This document shows positions 15,872 through 17,077 of a stretch of DNA of 17,077 nt, one piece after another (within the stretch, counting starts at the first letter, position 1; every line of letters begins with the position of its first letter). Source of the stretch: DATLGB01 sp038318085. GTDB taxonomy: Bacteria > Actinomycetota > Thermoleophilia > Solirubrobacterales > Solirubrobacteraceae. The notes under the pieces are model-generated. The model did not search any database. It was not told the DNA's origin and saw nothing but the letters and a program-made list of their open reading frames with translations. The stretch is from NCBI GenBank assembly GCA_038318085.1, contig JBBQBV010000073.1, forward strand, positions 1 to 17,077, written 5' to 3'. The position numbers were made by a program, and so were the translations under genes.

Positions 15872-15900
15872 GGCGGGCCACCGTATCGCGGCGGAGTCAC
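15868..15900 (-). CDS. Possible 10-residue leader peptide coupled to bioA
   Basis: A short ORF (MTPPRYGGPP) starts at GTG 15900, 8 nt after a good Shine-Dalgarno GGAGG (15913-15909). Its TGA overlaps the bioA GTG by 4 nt (GTGA), the same junction used for bioD and bsaP. The peptide contains two Pro-Pro pairs, one directly before the stop, which can slow ribosomes. It may be a coupling or attenuation leader. A 10-codon ORF can easily arise by chance, so confidence is low. Confidence 0.25.
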   Translation of the reverse strand: MTPPRYGGPP

Positions 15901-16056
15901 CTGCGGATCCTCCGTCCCGTGGCGACGACCACGCCCCGCATGACGATCCCTAGCGAAGGAGCACGGCGTCCAAGCGAAGGGCCGGGTCTCCACGAGATGT
16001 CAGCGTGACGCGATGTGCGAGGATCGCGACGCACCCCAACCGATGAGAGGAGCCCC
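15872..16056. promoter_or_regulatory. Divergent intergenic region between bioA and the VOC gene
   Basis: This 185-nt gap separates divergently transcribed genes, so both promoters are expected here. On the + side, GAGAGGAG at 16045-16052 is a clear ribosome-binding site 4 nt before the ATG at 16057. On the - side, GGAGG at 15913-15909 precedes a possible leader ORF. A -35-like TTGGAC reads on the - strand at 15973-15968, but I see no convincing -10 partner. I found no BirA-type or other biotin-repressor operator by eye. Confidence 0.55.
15952..15980. repeat. Direct repeat AGCGAAGG x2 with 21-bp period
   Basis: AGCGAAGG lies at 15952-15959 and again at 15973-15980, exactly 21 bp apart (two helical turns), inside the divergent bioA/VOC promoter region. 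Same-face spacing is compatible with a regulator site, but no partner regulator is present and no known motif matches. Confidence 0.3.
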
Positions 16057-16836
16057 ATGCCTGAGTACGCGCCTGGAACCCCGTCCTGGGTCGAGTTGTC
16101 CTCACCCGACCCCGAGGCATCGGCGACGTTCTACGGCGAGCTCATGGACTGGAGCGCGACGGAGCCGAGCCCGGTCGAGGAGACCGGCGGCTATCGCATG
16201 TTCCAGCAGGACGGCCAGAGCGTCGGCGGGCTGATGGGCCACATGCAGCAGGGCCAGCCGACGGTATGGGCGACCTACGTCAGCGTCGCCGACGCAGATC
16301 AGACGGCCGACAAGGTCAAGGCGGCGGGCGGCAGCGTCATGGTCGCGCCGATGGACGTCATGGACATCGGGCGAATGGCGTACTTCACCGATCCGACCGG
16401 TGCCGTGTTCGGCATCTGGCAGCCCAAGAGCTTTGCTGGCGCCGACCTCGTCAACGAGCCCAACTCGCTGTGCTGGAACGAGGTGCTTACCCGCGACGCC
16501 AAGGCCGACAAGGCCTTCTATCCGACGGTCTTCGGCTGGGGCGCGGGTCGCCCGTGGTTCGAGGGCGCACCCGAGTCCTACGTCGTCTGGGAGCTCGACG
16601 GCAAACCGGTCGGCGGCATGATGCAGATGACTGACGAGTACTTCCCGCCGGAGGTCTCGCCGCACTGGAACGTGTGCTTCGCGGTCGCCGACTGCGACGC
16701 CATCGTCGCCAAGACCCGCGAACTCGGGGCGACGATCACGATGGAGCCGATGGACATGCCGATCGGGCGGTTCGCCGCAGTCATCGACCCGCAAGGAGCC
16801 TCGTTTTCCGTGATGCAACCGGCACCGACAGGCTGA
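16057..16836 (+). CDS. Tandem-VOC domain protein, Cfp30B/Rv0577-like
   Basis: A 259-residue protein made of two vicinal-oxygen-chelate (glyoxalase/bleomycin-resistance fold) domains, about residues 5-124 and 133-256. Each domain opens with a similar phrase (GTPSWVELSSPDPEAS-FY and NSLCWNEVLTRDAKADKAFY) and ends with a matching one (GRMAYFTDPTGAVFGIWQP and GRFAAVIDPQGASFSVMQP). Overall it resembles, from memory, the mycobacterial Cfp30B/CFP32 protein (Rv0577), which has about the same length. The precise reaction is unknown; family members include metal-dependent lyases, dioxygenases and non-enzymatic binders. The start is ATG 16057, with GAGAGGAG 4 nt upstream; the in-frame ATG at 16015 has no such site. 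It is transcribed away from bioA and has no obvious functional tie to biotin synthesis. Confidence 0.9.
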   Translation: MPEYAPGTPSWVELSSPDPEASATFYGELMDWSATEPSPVEETGGYRMFQQDGQSVGGLMGHMQQGQPTVWATYVSVADADQTADKVKAAGGSVMVAPMDVMDIGRMAYFTDPTGAVFGIWQPKSFAGADLVNEPNSLCWNEVLTRDAKADKAFYPTVFGWGAGRPWFEGAPESYVVWELDGKPVGGMMQMTDEYFPPEVSPHWNVCFAVADCDAIVAKTRELGATITMEPMDMPIGRFAAVIDPQGASFSVMQPAPTG

Positions 16837-16858
16837 TCGGTCGTCGACCACGCAGCAC

Positions 16859-17016
16859 TCAGAAGCCCAGGATCCCGGCCCGCAGGGCTGGTACGTCTGC
16901 GGCGAGAAGGTGACCATCGCCGACGCGGGGGAGATGACCCTGCCCCAACGATCGTCCCGGCGGAGGGCTCCTGCCCTGGGTGCGCCGCTCCTCTGTTCGC
17001 GATTCGCCGCAGTTGA
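16859..17016 (+). pseudogene. Possible decayed coding remnant with zinc-ribbon-like cysteines
   Basis: This stretch has no intact gene. From 16859 to 16944 one frame reads protein-like sequence (GWYVCGEKVTIADAGEMTLP) with high third-position GC but no start codon after the preceding in-frame stop at 16811. From 16942 to 17016 another frame continues plausibly (PTIVPAEGSCPGCAAPLF) and then stops. Together they could be a frameshifted small cysteine-containing protein. Nothing convincing follows to the window end. This is a weak call; ordinary high-GC noncoding DNA can look the same. Confidence 0.2.
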
Positions 17017-17077
17017 GCCACAGAGCTGAGACCGCATCTGGTCTTCGGCGCAGCGCTACGTTCGCGAGTGGCGGACC

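Noticed and set aside
13965..15881. Apparent 638-codon BioA-BioD-like fusion frame
   Set aside because: Only the last 221 codons are BioD. The upstream part is bioA read out of frame, and bioA is intact in its own frame.
17029..17044. Hairpin AGACC-gcatct-GGTCT as a terminator
   Set aside because: Only 5 bp of stem with no T-tract, far from the VOC stop codon; likely chance.

Overview
The window is very GC-rich, with G or C at most third codon positions, and its genes are tightly packed. A BsaP-like protein next to bioB, DrrA/DrrB-type transporter genes and a Cfp30B-like double-VOC protein all point to a high-GC actinobacterium. A deep-branching group such as Thermoleophilia/Solirubrobacterales would fit, but that placement is inference. 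I see no rRNA, tRNA, CRISPR array, transposase or integrase.

Layout from left to right. (1) 2-1680, + strand: a drug-efflux-type ABC-2 pair, DrrA-like ATPase (5' end cut by the window) and DrrB-like permease, joined by an ATGA overlap. (2) 1744-4578, + strand: a secreted protein combining a YncE/YVTN beta-propeller with a C-terminal phosphoesterase domain. (3) 4526-10955, - strand: a five-gene block read right to left as lipoprotein A, ATPase A, ATPase B, a 1037-residue FtsX/MacB-type permease, and lipoprotein B. The two lipoproteins are paralogues of an uncharacterised family and bracket the transporter. The permease carries a DUF11-like domain in its first extracellular loop. Lipoprotein B carries two mutually compensating frameshifts. 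(4) 11011-15871, - strand: a biotin operon bioA-bioD-bioB-bsaP-bioF followed by a lipoate/octanoate ligase-family gene. The five bio genes are linked by four consecutive 4-nt start/stop overlaps. (5) 15872-16056: divergent regulatory region holding a possible 10-codon leader ORF, coupled to bioA by the same kind of overlap, and a spaced direct repeat. (6) 16057-16836, + strand: a two-domain VOC protein. (7) 16837-17077: no intact gene, but a possible decayed coding remnant.

How the genes work together: BioF, BioA, BioD and BioB cover the four late steps from a pimeloyl thioester plus alanine to biotin. The small BsaP-like zinc-ribbon protein is probably needed for BioB activity. No pimelate-forming gene (bioC, bioH, bioI, bioW) and no birA lies in the window. 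The lipoprotein/ABC block is the least understood part. Its two distinct, apparently competent ATPases and one internally duplicated permease suggest an asymmetric mechanotransmission-type ABC machine working with two surface lipoproteins of unknown role.
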